Positions 26,406-35,347 of a stretch of 64,000 bases of DNA are shown here, one piece after another. The stretch's first letter is position 1, and the number at the start of each line of letters is the position of its first letter. The stretch is taken from NCBI RefSeq assembly GCF_001463765.1, contig NZ_BBWK01000062.1, forward strand, positions 1 to 64,000. Reading direction: 5' to 3'. The position numbers were made by a program, and so were the translations under genes. Under the pieces are notes generated by a model. The model made no database searches, was not told the DNA's origin, and worked only from the letters and a program-made list of their open reading frames with translations. The DNA comes from Aureimonas sp. AU4 (GTDB lineage: Bacteria > Pseudomonadota > Alphaproteobacteria > Rhizobiales > Rhizobiaceae).

Positions 26406-27827
26406 TTGCGCAAGCGTTCCTGGATTCTGGCAGCTGTTTCCGCCGCCCTCCTCGTCGGAACGGCATCGGGCGCGAGCGCCGAAACCCTGCGGGGCGCGCT
26501 CGCCAAGTCCTACACCAACAACCAAGACCTGAACTCCGCCCGCGCGCAGTTGCGCGCGACCGATGAGAACGTCACGCAGGCGCGTGCTGGGCTCCGGCCG
26601 ACCGTCGCCGCGACCGCGGACGCGCAGGCCAGTCGCTCGCGGACCACGTTCGGTGACAACCTCCCCAACCAATCGAGCCGGACCGGTGCGCTCGTCGGCG
26701 GCATCCAGATCAACCAGACGATCTTCGACGGGTTTCAGACGCCCAACAACGTCAACGCCCAGCAGGCGCAGGTGAGGGCGGCTCAGGAGAATCTGGCCAA
26801 CACGGTCCAGAACACGCTTCTGAGCACCGTTCAGGTCTACATGAACGTTCGTCGCGACCGCGAGATCGCTGCGTTCCGCCAGCAGAACCTGAACTTCCTC
26901 AACGAGCAGGTGCGCGCGGCGGACGCGCGCTTCCAGGTCGGCGAGGGCACCCGTACGGACGTCGCCCAGGCTCAGGCTCAGCAGGCGCTGGCCACCGCGC
27001 TCCTCAACACCGCTCTCGCGCAAGTCGCCTCCAGCGAGGCGCAATATCTCGATGTCGTCGGCGATCCGCCGACGCAGCTCGAGGCCGGCAACCTGCCGCC
27101 GTCCGCGATCATCCCGTCCAGCGTCGCGCGTGCTCTCGACGTTTCCCAGCAGGAGCATCCGGCGATTCTGGCGAACCAGTTCGCCGTGGATGCCGCGTCC
27201 TTCCTCGTGAAGTCGGCCGAAGGGCGTCGCCTGCCGACCGTCGCGGTCCAGGGGTCGGTGAACAATACCTACGCGCTCAGCGACACGACGCCGAATTCCG
27301 CGAACCTTCCGGGCGTGGACGTCCTCACGCAGAACGAGGTCACCGGCACGGTCACGGCCCGTCTGTCGGTTCCGATCTACCAGGGCGGTCTCGTCTCCTC
27401 GCAGGTGCGCCAGGCCAAGGAGGTCGTGAGCCAGCGGCGGATCGAGGTCGACGGAATCCGCGACCAGGTCCGCTCGGCGGTGGCGACCGCCTGGGCGCAG
27501 CGCCAGGCGGCGATCGCGAACGTCCAGGGCTACAAGGCTCAGGTCTCCGCAGCGCAGCTGGCGCTCAACGGCGTCGTCGAGGAGCGCAACGTCGGCCAGC
27601 GCACGACGCTCGACGTCCTGAACGCGCAGTCCGACGTCATCACGGCGCAGATCCTCCTCGCCGGTGCCCAGCGCGACGCCGTGGTCGCGGCCTACCAGCT
27701 TGCCTCCGCCATCGGTCGTCTTTCGCCGCAGCGCCTGTCGCTGAACGTCGCGACCTACGATCCGGAAGAGCACTACCAGCAGGTCCAGGACAAGTGGTAC
27801 GGCCTGCGCACCCCGGACGGTCGCTGA
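26406..27827 (+). CDS. tolC: TolC family outer membrane efflux protein
   Basis: The outer-membrane channel of tripartite efflux and type I secretion. The reading frame is open from 26223, but the signal peptide begins with a TTG at 26406 (LRKRSWILAAVSAALLVG) preceded by CGGAGTG, giving 473 residues and cleavage near ASA|ETL. Two repeated halves are visible, each with long Ala/Gln-rich helices and an NxxxFDGF or PIYQGG strand motif (TIFDGFQTP; SVPIYQGGLV). No efflux pump genes are adjacent. Confidence 0.92.
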   Translation: MRKRSWILAAVSAALLVGTASGASAETLRGALAKSYTNNQDLNSARAQLRATDENVTQARAGLRPTVAATADAQASRSRTTFGDNLPNQSSRTGALVGGIQINQTIFDGFQTPNNVNAQQAQVRAAQENLANTVQNTLLSTVQVYMNVRRDREIAAFRQQNLNFLNEQVRAADARFQVGEGTRTDVAQAQAQQALATALLNTALAQVASSEAQYLDVVGDPPTQLEAGNLPPSAIIPSSVARALDVSQQEHPAILANQFAVDAASFLVKSAEGRRLPTVAVQGSVNNTYALSDTTPNSANLPGVDVLTQNEVTGTVTARLSVPIYQGGLVSSQVRQAKEVVSQRRIEVDGIRDQVRSAVATAWAQRQAAIANVQGYKAQVSAAQLALNGVVEERNVGQRTTLDVLNAQSDVITAQILLAGAQRDAVVAAYQLASAIGRLSPQRLSLNVATYDPEEHYQQVQDKWYGLRTPDGR

Positions 27828-27837
27828 CGCGCCTGCG

Positions 27838-27852
27838 TTAAAAATCCGTTAC
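27838..27852 (+). promoter_or_regulatory. CtrA-box-like motif upstream of popZ
   Basis: TTAA at 27838-27841 and TTAC at 27849-27852 are separated by 7 bp, matching the TTAA-N7-TTAA layout with one mismatch in the second half. It lies about 115 bp before popZ. A GANTC methylation site (27859-27863) is 7 bp away. The combination is typical of cell-cycle-regulated promoters in alphaproteobacteria, but such short motifs also occur by chance. Confidence 0.35.
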
Positions 27853-27964
27853 GAACGCGATTCCTGCAGTCCGGCGCATTCAATTCCTCGGTCATCGGCG
27901 CTAGCTTGATGGCACGAGGAATCGGCGCGGGCAGGGCGCCGAAAAGGGCGGATGCGAAAACGTC

Positions 27965-28819
27965 ATGAGTAAACCCAGCATCGCGCAGGAACCATCCATG
28001 GACGAGATCCTGGCGTCGATCCGCCGGATCATCGAGACCGGAGAGGACCGCGCCGGCACGACGTCCCGCCAGGACGATTCAGCTGCGGAAGCGCCGCCCG
28101 CCCGTGCGGCATCCGGGCTTCCCCGGTTGCCGGAACGCTTCGACACGCGCGATCTGCCGCCCGGCCATCGTGCGTCCAATCCCGTTCTTGCGGCCGCGGC
28201 CTCCGACGTGTCGAGCCGCATCACGGCCTCGATGCCCGAGGCTACGTCGATTTCCGAAGCCTCCCAGGCTCCGGCCGAACTCGACGACGACGCGCGACTG
28301 ACGGCGAATCTCGAGGAGGAGCTTGCCGCGACCTGGGATCAGCCGGCCGCCGAACAGCCGCCGCAACCCGAACCCGAACCGGAGATCGCCGCCGCCCTGC
28401 CGCAATCCCCGTCGCCAACGGAAGGCTCACAGCCCATGTCCGACATGCCGTCCTACGAGCGCCGTCCCGAGTTTCATCCGGCTCCGGTCGCCGAGCCTCA
28501 CGCGGAGCAGCCGGTCAGCAACGCTGAGCGTGGGAGTTTCAGCCCGGCGAACAGCGACCGGCCGCTTCCCTTGAGCGATGAGCGCTACGAGCCTGTGACC
28601 CTGCCTTTGACCTCGGAGGCGACCGGCACCCTTGTCGCGGCCTCGTTCAGTGATCTTGCCCAGGCGATCCGCTCCGGCGAGCTTCGCTCGATCGAGGCGA
28701 TGGCGCAGGAGATGCTGCGCCCGATGCTGCAGGAATGGCTCGACGACAATCTGCCGCGCATGGTCGAGCGCCTCGTGCGCGAGGAAATCGAGCGCATGTC
28801 CCGCGGCGGGCGCCGCTAG
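27965..28819 (+). CDS. popZ: PopZ-like polar organising protein (DUF2497)
   Basis: The product is 284 residues in three parts. The conserved N-terminal helix is EPSMDEILASIRRIIE (about 9-24). A long Pro/Ala/Glu-rich disordered spacer spans about 30-220. A C-terminal helical region (about 225-284) has MLRPMLQEWLDDNLPRMVE. This is the architecture of PopZ, which forms polar networks that tether the ParB-centromere complex and recruit cell-cycle proteins. The ATG is well separated from tolC by 137 bp containing a CtrA-like motif. Confidence 0.9.
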   Translation: MSKPSIAQEPSMDEILASIRRIIETGEDRAGTTSRQDDSAAEAPPARAASGLPRLPERFDTRDLPPGHRASNPVLAAAASDVSSRITASMPEATSISEASQAPAELDDDARLTANLEEELAATWDQPAAEQPPQPEPEPEIAAALPQSPSPTEGSQPMSDMPSYERRPEFHPAPVAEPHAEQPVSNAERGSFSPANSDRPLPLSDERYEPVTLPLTSEATGTLVAASFSDLAQAIRSGELRSIEAMAQEMLRPMLQEWLDDNLPRMVERLVREEIERMSRGGRR

Positions 28820-28848
28820 CCGGCGAGCCCTTCCATCCAGTGCAAGTA

Positions 28849-28879
28849 CGGGGGCCGGTTTCATTGATTCCGGCCCCCG
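28849..28879 (+). terminator. Strong hairpin after popZ
   Basis: A 10-bp perfect stem (28849-28858 with 28870-28879) of mainly G-C pairs with an 11-base loop, followed by TTCGCGTT. The T tract is weak, but position and stability suggest termination before valS, 43 bp further on. Confidence 0.65.
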
Positions 28880-28921
28880 TTCGCGTTAACCGGGGCGGCT
28901 CGTGCCAACTCGGATTCTCTC

Positions 28922-31699
28922 ATGATCGACAAGACCTTCGACGCCGCCGCCGTGGAACCGCGGATCGCGGAGCGGTGGGAGGCGGCGGACGCCTTCCGCG
29001 CCGGTGCCGGCGCTCGTCCGGGGGCTCCGGCCTTCTCGATCGTGATCCCCCCGCCCAACGTCACCGGCTCGCTCCATATCGGCCATGCGTTGAACAACAC
29101 GCTGCAGGACGTGCTCGTCCGGCATCGCCGCATGTTGGGCGACAACGTGCTTTGGCAGCCCGGCCTCGACCATGCCGGCATCGCGACGCAGATGGTTGTC
29201 GAGCGCCAGCTCGCCGAGCGGCAGGAGCCGCATCGCCGCGAGATGGGGCGTGAGGCGTTCATCGACCGCGTCTGGTCGTGGAAGGGCGAGTCGGGCGGGG
29301 CGATCCTGCGCCAGCTCCGGCGTCTGGGCGCGTCCTGCGACTGGTCGCGCGAACGCTTCACGATGGACGAGGGCCTGTCGCGCGCGGTGCGCCGCGTCTT
29401 CGTGCAGCTCTATCGCGACGGCCTGATCTACAAGGATCGCCGACTGGTCAATTGGGACCCGAAGCTGCGGACCGCCATCTCGGACATCGAGGTCGAGCAG
29501 CACGAGGTGAAGGGCTCGCTCTGGCACTTCCGCTATCCCGTGGAAGGGCGGAACTACGATCCCGAGAACGCCAATACCTTCATCACGGTCGCGACCACGC
29601 GCCCGGAGACCGTGCTTGGCGATACGGCCGTCGCCGTGAACCCCGAGGACGACCGCTACCGCAACCTCGTGGGACAGCATGTCCGCCTGCCGCTGATCGG
29701 GCGTGTCATCCCGATCGTCGCCGACGACTACGCCGACCCCGAGGCGGGATCGGGCGCGGTCAAGATCACGCCGGCCCACGATTTCAACGACTTCGAGGTC
29801 GGCAAGCGGCACGACCTGCCCCGCATTAACGTGCTGTCGCCTGACGCGCGCATCGCGATCCGCGACAATCCTGACTTCGCGGAGGGTCTGTTTGCCGACG
29901 ATGCCGAGCGCGCCATCGGCATGTTCGAGGGGCTCGACCGCTTCGCGGCCCGCAAGCTTCTCGTCGAGTGGATGGCGGAGGAGTGCTATCTCGCCAAAAT
30001 CGACGACCATGTCCACATGGTCCCCCACGGCGACCGTGGTGGCGTGCCGCTCGAGCCGTTCCTGACGGACCAATGGTATGTCGATGCCGCGACGCTCGCG
30101 CGGCCGGCCATCGCGGCGGTGCGCGAGGAGCGCACGACCTTCGTCCCGCGCAACTGGGAGAAGACCTACTTCGACTGGATGGAGAACATCGAGCCCTGGT
30201 GCATCTCGCGCCAGCTCTGGTGGGGGCATCAGATCCCGGCCTGGTACGGGCCGGACGGCACCGTCTTCGTGGACGAGGACGAGGATGCGGCCGCCGCCGC
30301 CGCGCTTGCCCACTACGTGACCAACGGCACGATCACCGACGCGCGCGCACGAGAGCTCGCCGAGAACGCGGAGGAGCGGGCGGCCTTCCTCACGCGTGAC
30401 GAGGACGTGCTGGACACGTGGTTCTCGTCCGGCCTTTGGCCCTTCTCGACGCTGGGCTGGCCCGACCGGACGCCGGAACTCGAGACCTACTACCCGACCA
30501 ATGTCGTGGTGTCGGGCTTCGACATCATCTTCTTCTGGGTCGCCCGGATGATGATGATGGGCCTCTACGTTACGGACGAGGTGCCGTTCCGCACCGTCTA
30601 CATGCACGCCCTCGTTCGCGACAAGAACGGCGCGAAGATGTCGAAGTCCAAGGGCAACGTCATCGATCCGCTCGATCTCGTCGACGAGTTCGGAGCCGAT
30701 GCCCTGCGCTTCACGCTGACGATCCTCGCCGCGCAGGGACGCGATGTGAAGCTCGATCCGCAGCGTATCGCGGGCTACCGCAACTTCGGCACCAAGATTT
30801 GGAACGCGACGCGCTTCGCCGAGATGAACGGCGCGATCCACGGCGTAGCGGTCGATCCGCAGACGCTGCGCGAGCCGGTCAACCGCTGGGCGCTGAGCGA
30901 GCTGTCCGTCGCGATCCGTGAGATCGACACGGCCTTGGCCGCCTATCGCTTCAACGATGCGGCAAGCGCCGTCTACCGCTTCGCCTGGAACGTCGTGTGC
31001 GACTGGTATGTCGAGCTGACGAAGCCGATCTTCCTCGGCGCGGACGAGATGGCGAAGGAGGAGACGCGGCGCGTCACCGGCTTCATCCTGGACCAGCTCT
31101 ACGCGCTGCTTCATCCGATGATGCCCTTCCTGACCGAGGAGCTGTGGGCGGTCACCGCGCCCGACGGCGCGTCCCGTCCGAACCTGCTCTGCCACACCGC
31201 TTGGCCGACGCTCGACTATCGCGACGAGAGCGCGGCCGAGGACCTGAACTGGCTTGTCGAGATGGTCGGGACCATCCGCTCGGTGCGCTCGCAGATGAAC
31301 GTTCCGGCGGGGGCCGAAGCGCCGATCGTGGCTGTCGGCGCGTCGGCGGCGACCATGGAGCGCCTGGAGCGGCACGGGGCGGCCCTTGCGCGACTCGGCC
31401 GCGTCAGCGCCACGTCTGCTGCCTCGGTGGCGCCCGACCAGTCGGCGCAGTTCGTGCTCGGCGGCGAGACCTTTGCGCTGCCGCTCGCCGGCATGATCGA
31501 CATTGCCGCCGAGAGGACCCGCTTGTCCAAGGCCGCCGTCAAGGCCCGAGGCGAGGTCGAGCGCATCGACCGCAAGCTCGCCAACGAGCGTTTCGTCGCC
31601 AGCGCACCCGAAGAGGTCGTCGACCAGGAGCGCGAGAAGCGCCGCGATTACGCGTCCGAGGTCGAGAAGCTCGACGCCGCGATCGCGATGCTGGGCTGA
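28922..31699 (+). CDS. valS: Valyl-tRNA synthetase
   Basis: This enzyme charges tRNA-Val. The product is 925 residues, a class I synthetase. The HIGH motif is at 52-55 in SLHIGHALNNT, and KMSKS is at about 572-576 (AKMSKSKGN). The editing domain contains TTRPETVLGD, and a tRNA-binding anticodon domain and a C-terminal coiled coil (ERTRLSKAAVKARGE onward) follow. All core parts are present and complete. Confidence 0.98.
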   Translation: MIDKTFDAAAVEPRIAERWEAADAFRAGAGARPGAPAFSIVIPPPNVTGSLHIGHALNNTLQDVLVRHRRMLGDNVLWQPGLDHAGIATQMVVERQLAERQEPHRREMGREAFIDRVWSWKGESGGAILRQLRRLGASCDWSRERFTMDEGLSRAVRRVFVQLYRDGLIYKDRRLVNWDPKLRTAISDIEVEQHEVKGSLWHFRYPVEGRNYDPENANTFITVATTRPETVLGDTAVAVNPEDDRYRNLVGQHVRLPLIGRVIPIVADDYADPEAGSGAVKITPAHDFNDFEVGKRHDLPRINVLSPDARIAIRDNPDFAEGLFADDAERAIGMFEGLDRFAARKLLVEWMAEECYLAKIDDHVHMVPHGDRGGVPLEPFLTDQWYVDAATLARPAIAAVREERTTFVPRNWEKTYFDWMENIEPWCISRQLWWGHQIPAWYGPDGTVFVDEDEDAAAAAALAHYVTNGTITDARARELAENAEERAAFLTRDEDVLDTWFSSGLWPFSTLGWPDRTPELETYYPTNVVVSGFDIIFFWVARMMMMGLYVTDEVPFRTVYMHALVRDKNGAKMSKSKGNVIDPLDLVDEFGADALRFTLTILAAQGRDVKLDPQRIAGYRNFGTKIWNATRFAEMNGAIHGVAVDPQTLREPVNRWALSELSVAIREIDTALAAYRFNDAASAVYRFAWNVVCDWYVELTKPIFLGADEMAKEETRRVTGFILDQLYALLHPMMPFLTEELWAVTAPDGASRPNLLCHTAWPTLDYRDESAAEDLNWLVEMVGTIRSVRSQMNVPAGAEAPIVAVGASAATMERLERHGAALARLGRVSATSAASVAPDQSAQFVLGGETFALPLAGMIDIAAERTRLSKAAVKARGEVERIDRKLANERFVASAPEEVVDQEREKRRDYASEVEKLDAAIAMLG

Positions 31700-32004
31700 C
31701 TGAGCGGGGCTCCGGCCCCGCTGTCTCCCCCGCGCAACTATCCCGAACTCTTCCGTAAACGGAAGAGTTTGTGGCGCTTTGGTGACAGCCTGCATCGCAG
31801 CGGTTAGCGAGCCGTATCGGTCCCGTTTAGCATGTTGATGCAGGGCGTTAGGACGAAGCCTTCCTTGTCCGGTCGAAGAGCACCTTGGGGCTCGCCACGT
31901 TTCTAGCTGCAGATCGCCATATTCCCAACGCCGGTCCGACATGACAGGTTCGCGCCAGACGGGAACCCCAGAGTTCCCGCAAGGCGTCGATTGGGGGAAC
32001 GGAC
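31700..32004 (+). other. Intergenic region between valS and the FadL-type porin
   Basis: About 305 bp without a supported gene. A perfect 8-bp hairpin (31703-31710 with 31715-31722, TCCG loop) directly follows the valS stop and may help termination, though it lacks a T tract. The rest presumably carries the porin promoter; no motif is clear enough to mark. Confidence 0.4.
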
Positions 32005-33345
32005 ATGGCGTATTGGGGACGTTGGCTGGCGGGAACCGCGCTGGCCGTCGGACTGGGAAGCGGAACGGCCTTGGCGGGCGGCTTCCAGCGCGGTGTCGCC
32101 GATACCGACACCCTCTACGAGAACGGCGAGTTCGTCACGCGGCTCGGCTTCACCTACGTCTCGCCGGAGCGTGGGTTCACGAGCGTCAACGGCGTGGCCG
32201 GCGACTTCGGCGATTATACCGGCACCTATCGCATTCCCAGCGTCGCGCTGAAGTATGGCGGCGACATGGGAGCCTGCGTCGGCAACTACACCGAGTCCTT
32301 TGCGGCCGAGGGCGACTATTCGGGCCTGCCCGGCGGCGCGCAGCCTGCTCCGATCGGCGGCGGCTCACGGGTGCGCAACCTCGAGTTCCAGTCGAACGAG
32401 GTAAGCGCGACCTGCCGCGTCAGCTACTCGACCAACGGCATGCGCTTCAGCCTGCTCGGCGGCATCTACGGCGAGGACTTCGCGTTCCAGGGCGAAAGCC
32501 TCGCGACGCGCAACATCGCCACGACGCTGCCGGTCGCCCTCCAGGGCGCGCTGACCCGGGCCAATGCCCAATTGCTCCTTCCGGTCTCCGTCAGCGTCGA
32601 CACGAGCGACGACGTGAGCGTCGGCTACCGCATCGGTGCCGCCTTCGAGATTTCCGAATACGCACTGCGCGCGCAGGTCCTCTACCGTTCCGAGGTCCAG
32701 CATGACGGCATTGCGGGCACGGGCAACGTCGCGTCCACCGGATCGGCCTTCGTCCGGGTCGCGGACGGTCGCGAGGTATCCGTTCCGACTGCACTCGGCG
32801 CGCTCGGGATCGCCGCGCCGCCCGCGCTTCTCGGCGCGCTTCCGGCGCCAGGCACGGTGCTCGCCTCCGGTCTTCCCGCGTTCCAGAACACGGCGACCAG
32901 TCCACAGAGTCTCTACGTGAACGCGCAGATGGGCATCGCCGAGGGCACGCTTCTTCTCGCCTCGTTCCGCTGGACCGACTGGAGCACGAACCGCGCGGTG
33001 GTCACCACCACGGCGGGCGCGTCGAGCGTCAGCCCCTACTATTGGAACGACGGCTATACGGCCTCGATCGGCATCGGCCGCGCCTTCAACGAGCGCGTCT
33101 CGGGTTCGGTCTCCATCGGCTATGACAGCGGCGTGTCCACCGGGGCCGAGACCACATATACCGATCTCTACACCCTGTCCGGCGGCCTTTCGCTCAAGGA
33201 CAGCTGGGCGGAGCTGCGCGTGGGAGGCCTGATCGGCTACTGGACCGACGGGAGCCAGAGCATCAGCCGGGGCGCCATCTATAACGGCACGGTTGGCGAC
33301 GACTGGGTCTATGCGGCATCGGCGTCGCTCAAGCTGACCTTCTAA
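32005..33345 (+). CDS. OmpP1/FadL family outer membrane transport protein
   Basis: The product is 446 residues. A signal peptide (MAYWGRWLAGTALAVGLGSG, cleavage near ALA|GGF) is followed by alternating amphipathic strands and an aromatic C-terminal end (SASLKLTF) expected of a beta-barrel. FadL homologues import long-chain fatty acids and other hydrophobic compounds. The middle has variable loops, and the substrate cannot be inferred. It stands alone with its own terminator. Confidence 0.88.
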   Translation: MAYWGRWLAGTALAVGLGSGTALAGGFQRGVADTDTLYENGEFVTRLGFTYVSPERGFTSVNGVAGDFGDYTGTYRIPSVALKYGGDMGACVGNYTESFAAEGDYSGLPGGAQPAPIGGGSRVRNLEFQSNEVSATCRVSYSTNGMRFSLLGGIYGEDFAFQGESLATRNIATTLPVALQGALTRANAQLLLPVSVSVDTSDDVSVGYRIGAAFEISEYALRAQVLYRSEVQHDGIAGTGNVASTGSAFVRVADGREVSVPTALGALGIAAPPALLGALPAPGTVLASGLPAFQNTATSPQSLYVNAQMGIAEGTLLLASFRWTDWSTNRAVVTTTAGASSVSPYYWNDGYTASIGIGRAFNERVSGSVSIGYDSGVSTGAETTYTDLYTLSGGLSLKDSWAELRVGGLIGYWTDGSQSISRGAIYNGTVGDDWVYAASASLKLTF

Positions 33346-33370
33346 CGCTTTTCCCCACGATCCACATCGC

Positions 33371-33398
33371 AAAGGCGTCCCTCGCGGGGCGCCTTTTT
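33371..33398 (+). terminator. Intrinsic terminator after the FadL-type porin
   Basis: A 7-bp stem (33371-33377 with 33390-33396) extended by up to three inner pairs, followed by a T5 run (33394-33398). It lies 26 bp after the porin stop. Confidence 0.85.
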
Positions 33399-33715
33399 CG
33401 TTTGTGAATCAGGCGGTTCGAACAGAAAGCTCACTTCAAACCAAGGCTCTGTTGGAAAGCTGCAACAGTATGGCTTCGTTGCATCGCATATGGTGGGGAC
33501 GTCGTATCCCGCGCCGTGGTCCCGCCATAAAGCAGGGGCAACCCCGTAGGGTAAGGCGAACGGCAGGCAAGAGCCGCGCCGTCAGCGGTACGGGCACGCA
33601 AGGCCCGGAGCCGGGCGAGGGACGATGGACGCTACCAACCTGATTTTGCGGGTGGCTGGGACCGGGCGAAGCCCGCTCTTCCATCACGCACGGCGTCCGT
33701 CGGATTGGCAGATGG
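33399..33715 (+). other. Gene-free stretch with a possible IS6-family terminal remnant
   Basis: About 317 bp. Positions 33445-33458 read GGCTCTGTTGGAAA, one mismatch from the terminal repeat typical of IS6-family elements (GGCTCTGTTGCAAA). No matching second end, transposase frame or target duplication is visible. A small hairpin (CTGTTG with CAACAG) overlaps it. The only open frames have no recognisable content. The downstream part must contain the exoR promoter. Confidence 0.3.
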
Positions 33716-34519
33716 ATGCTCATGCGCGCTAGCCGGATCCTCGCGGGAATCATCGTCCTGAAGTTCGTCGCGGCGACCCCAGCCCTGGCGCTCGATCCCG
33801 CCGTTCTCGCGGCAACGCCGCCCTCGCCCTCGCCCCGCGAGATGCTCTCGATGGGCTTCGCCGCCTACAAGCGAGGCGAGAAGGCGGAGGCGATCGAGGC
33901 GCTGCAGCAGGCGGCCGAGCGCGGTCATCCCGGCGCACGCTGGAAGCTCGGCATGATGTACGCCGCCGGCGACGGCGTGAAGGAAGACGACTACCAGGCC
34001 TTCCAGATGTTCGAGGAGATCGTCCGCGATCAGGACGACGACACGGCCTCCTCGCCGAACGCGGCCTATGTCGCAAGTGCCGTCGTGGCGCTCGCCGCCT
34101 ACATGCGCGAGGGCATTCCGAACAGTCCTGTCGCGGCCGATCCAGGGCAGGCGCGCCAACTCTATGCCCATGCCGCGACGTATTTCGGCGACGCCGAGGC
34201 GCAGTTCGAGCTCGGTCGGATGCTGCTGGCCGGCGAGGGCGGCAAGAGCAATCCCCGGCAGGCCGCACGCTGGTTGAAGCTCGCGGCGGCCAAGGGCTAT
34301 GCCAAGGCCGAGGCTCTGCTCGGCTATCTTCTATTCGATGGTGAGGCGATCTCGATGCGGGCGGACCCCGCTCGCGGTCTCGCCATGCTGACGCGGGCCC
34401 TGCGTCTGGCGTCTATCAAGGACCGCGAGTGGATCCGTCCGCTGCAGGAGGAGGCCTTCTCGCTCTCCACCGAGGACGACCGGCGCCTCGCCCTGACGGA
34501 CGCCCAGAGTCCCCATTGA
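33716..34519 (+). CDS. exoR: ExoR-like periplasmic Sel1-repeat regulator
   Basis: The product is 267 residues. An N-terminal signal peptide (LAGIIVLKFVAATPALA|LD) is followed by Sel1/TPR-like repeats, including AAERGHPGARWKLGMMYAAG, AQFELGRMLLAGEGG and KAEALLGYLLFDGE. Length and motif order (the GFAAYKRGEK start, the ADPGQARQLY block, the ALMLTRALRL-like end) match ExoR of Sinorhizobium. There ExoR inhibits the ExoS sensor kinase in the periplasm and controls succinoglycan and motility. ATG at 33722 is an alternative start. The kinase genes are not in this window. Confidence 0.85.
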   Translation: MLMRASRILAGIIVLKFVAATPALALDPAVLAATPPSPSPREMLSMGFAAYKRGEKAEAIEALQQAAERGHPGARWKLGMMYAAGDGVKEDDYQAFQMFEEIVRDQDDDTASSPNAAYVASAVVALAAYMREGIPNSPVAADPGQARQLYAHAATYFGDAEAQFELGRMLLAGEGGKSNPRQAARWLKLAAAKGYAKAEALLGYLLFDGEAISMRADPARGLAMLTRALRLASIKDREWIRPLQEEAFSLSTEDDRRLALTDAQSPH

Positions 34520-34542
34520 GCCGCGAGGGTGTGCGCCGCCCC

Positions 34543-35325
34543 TCAAGCTCGCAGGTCGACCACCACCGGTACGTGATCCGAAGGCTTCTCCCAGCCGCGC
34601 ACGTGACGGTCGATCGAGACACCCTGCAGGCGTACCGCCGCTTCCGGCGACAGCAGGACGTGATCGATCCGGATGCCGTTGTTCTTCGGCCAGGACCCGG
34701 CCTGATAGTCCCAGAACGTGTAGGTTTCGCCGGCGTCGCTCGCCGCTCGCACCGCGTCCGTGAGGCCGAGGTGGAGAAGGCGTCGGTAGGCCGCGCGGCT
34801 CTCCGGCTGGTAAAGTGCGTCGTTCGTCCAGGCGGCCGGCTCGCGCACGTCCTCGGGCTGGGGAATGACGTTGTAGTCGCCCATCAGGACGAAGGGCAGT
34901 TCTTCCTCGAGGCGCGTCTTGGCATGTGCTTCGAGCCGCGCCATCCAGTCGAGCTTGTAGGTGAATTTCTCGGTGCCGAGCGGATTGCCGTTCGGCAGAT
35001 ACAGGCAGGCGACGCGCACCCGCCCGCCGTCCAGCGCGTAGACCGCCTCGATGAAGCGCGACTGCTCGTCTCCGGGCGCGCCCGGTAGTCGACGCTCGAG
35101 CGAGAGCGGTGCCACCTTCGACAGGAGCGCCACGCCGTTGAAGCCCTTCTGGCCGTGCGTCTCGACATGCCAGCCGCGCTTCTCGAGTTCCGCTCGCGGA
35201 AGCTGCTCGTCGACGCTCTTGATCTCCTGCAGTCCCACCACGTCGGGCTGACGCTCGTCGAGCCACGCGAGAAGAGCGTCCAGGCGAGCCTTGACGCCGT
35301 TGATGTTCCAGGTGGCGACGAGCAT
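34543..35325 (-). CDS. xth: Exodeoxyribonuclease III
   Basis: A metal-dependent AP endonuclease and 3'-5' exonuclease of base excision repair. The product is 260 residues, starting MLVATWNINGVKARLDAL. Catalytic signatures are LQEIKS (metal-binding glutamate), GDYNVIPQPED and the C-terminal SDHVPVVVDL (catalytic histidine). It follows erpA by 22 bp on the same strand and converges with exoR with a 23-bp gap. Confidence 0.96.
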   Translation of the reverse strand: MLVATWNINGVKARLDALLAWLDERQPDVVGLQEIKSVDEQLPRAELEKRGWHVETHGQKGFNGVALLSKVAPLSLERRLPGAPGDEQSRFIEAVYALDGGRVRVACLYLPNGNPLGTEKFTYKLDWMARLEAHAKTRLEEELPFVLMGDYNVIPQPEDVREPAAWTNDALYQPESRAAYRRLLHLGLTDAVRAASDAGETYTFWDYQAGSWPKNNGIRIDHVLLSPEAAVRLQGVSIDRHVRGWEKPSDHVPVVVDLRA

Positions 35326-35347
35326 GCGATGTTCCGGGAAGGCGGGG

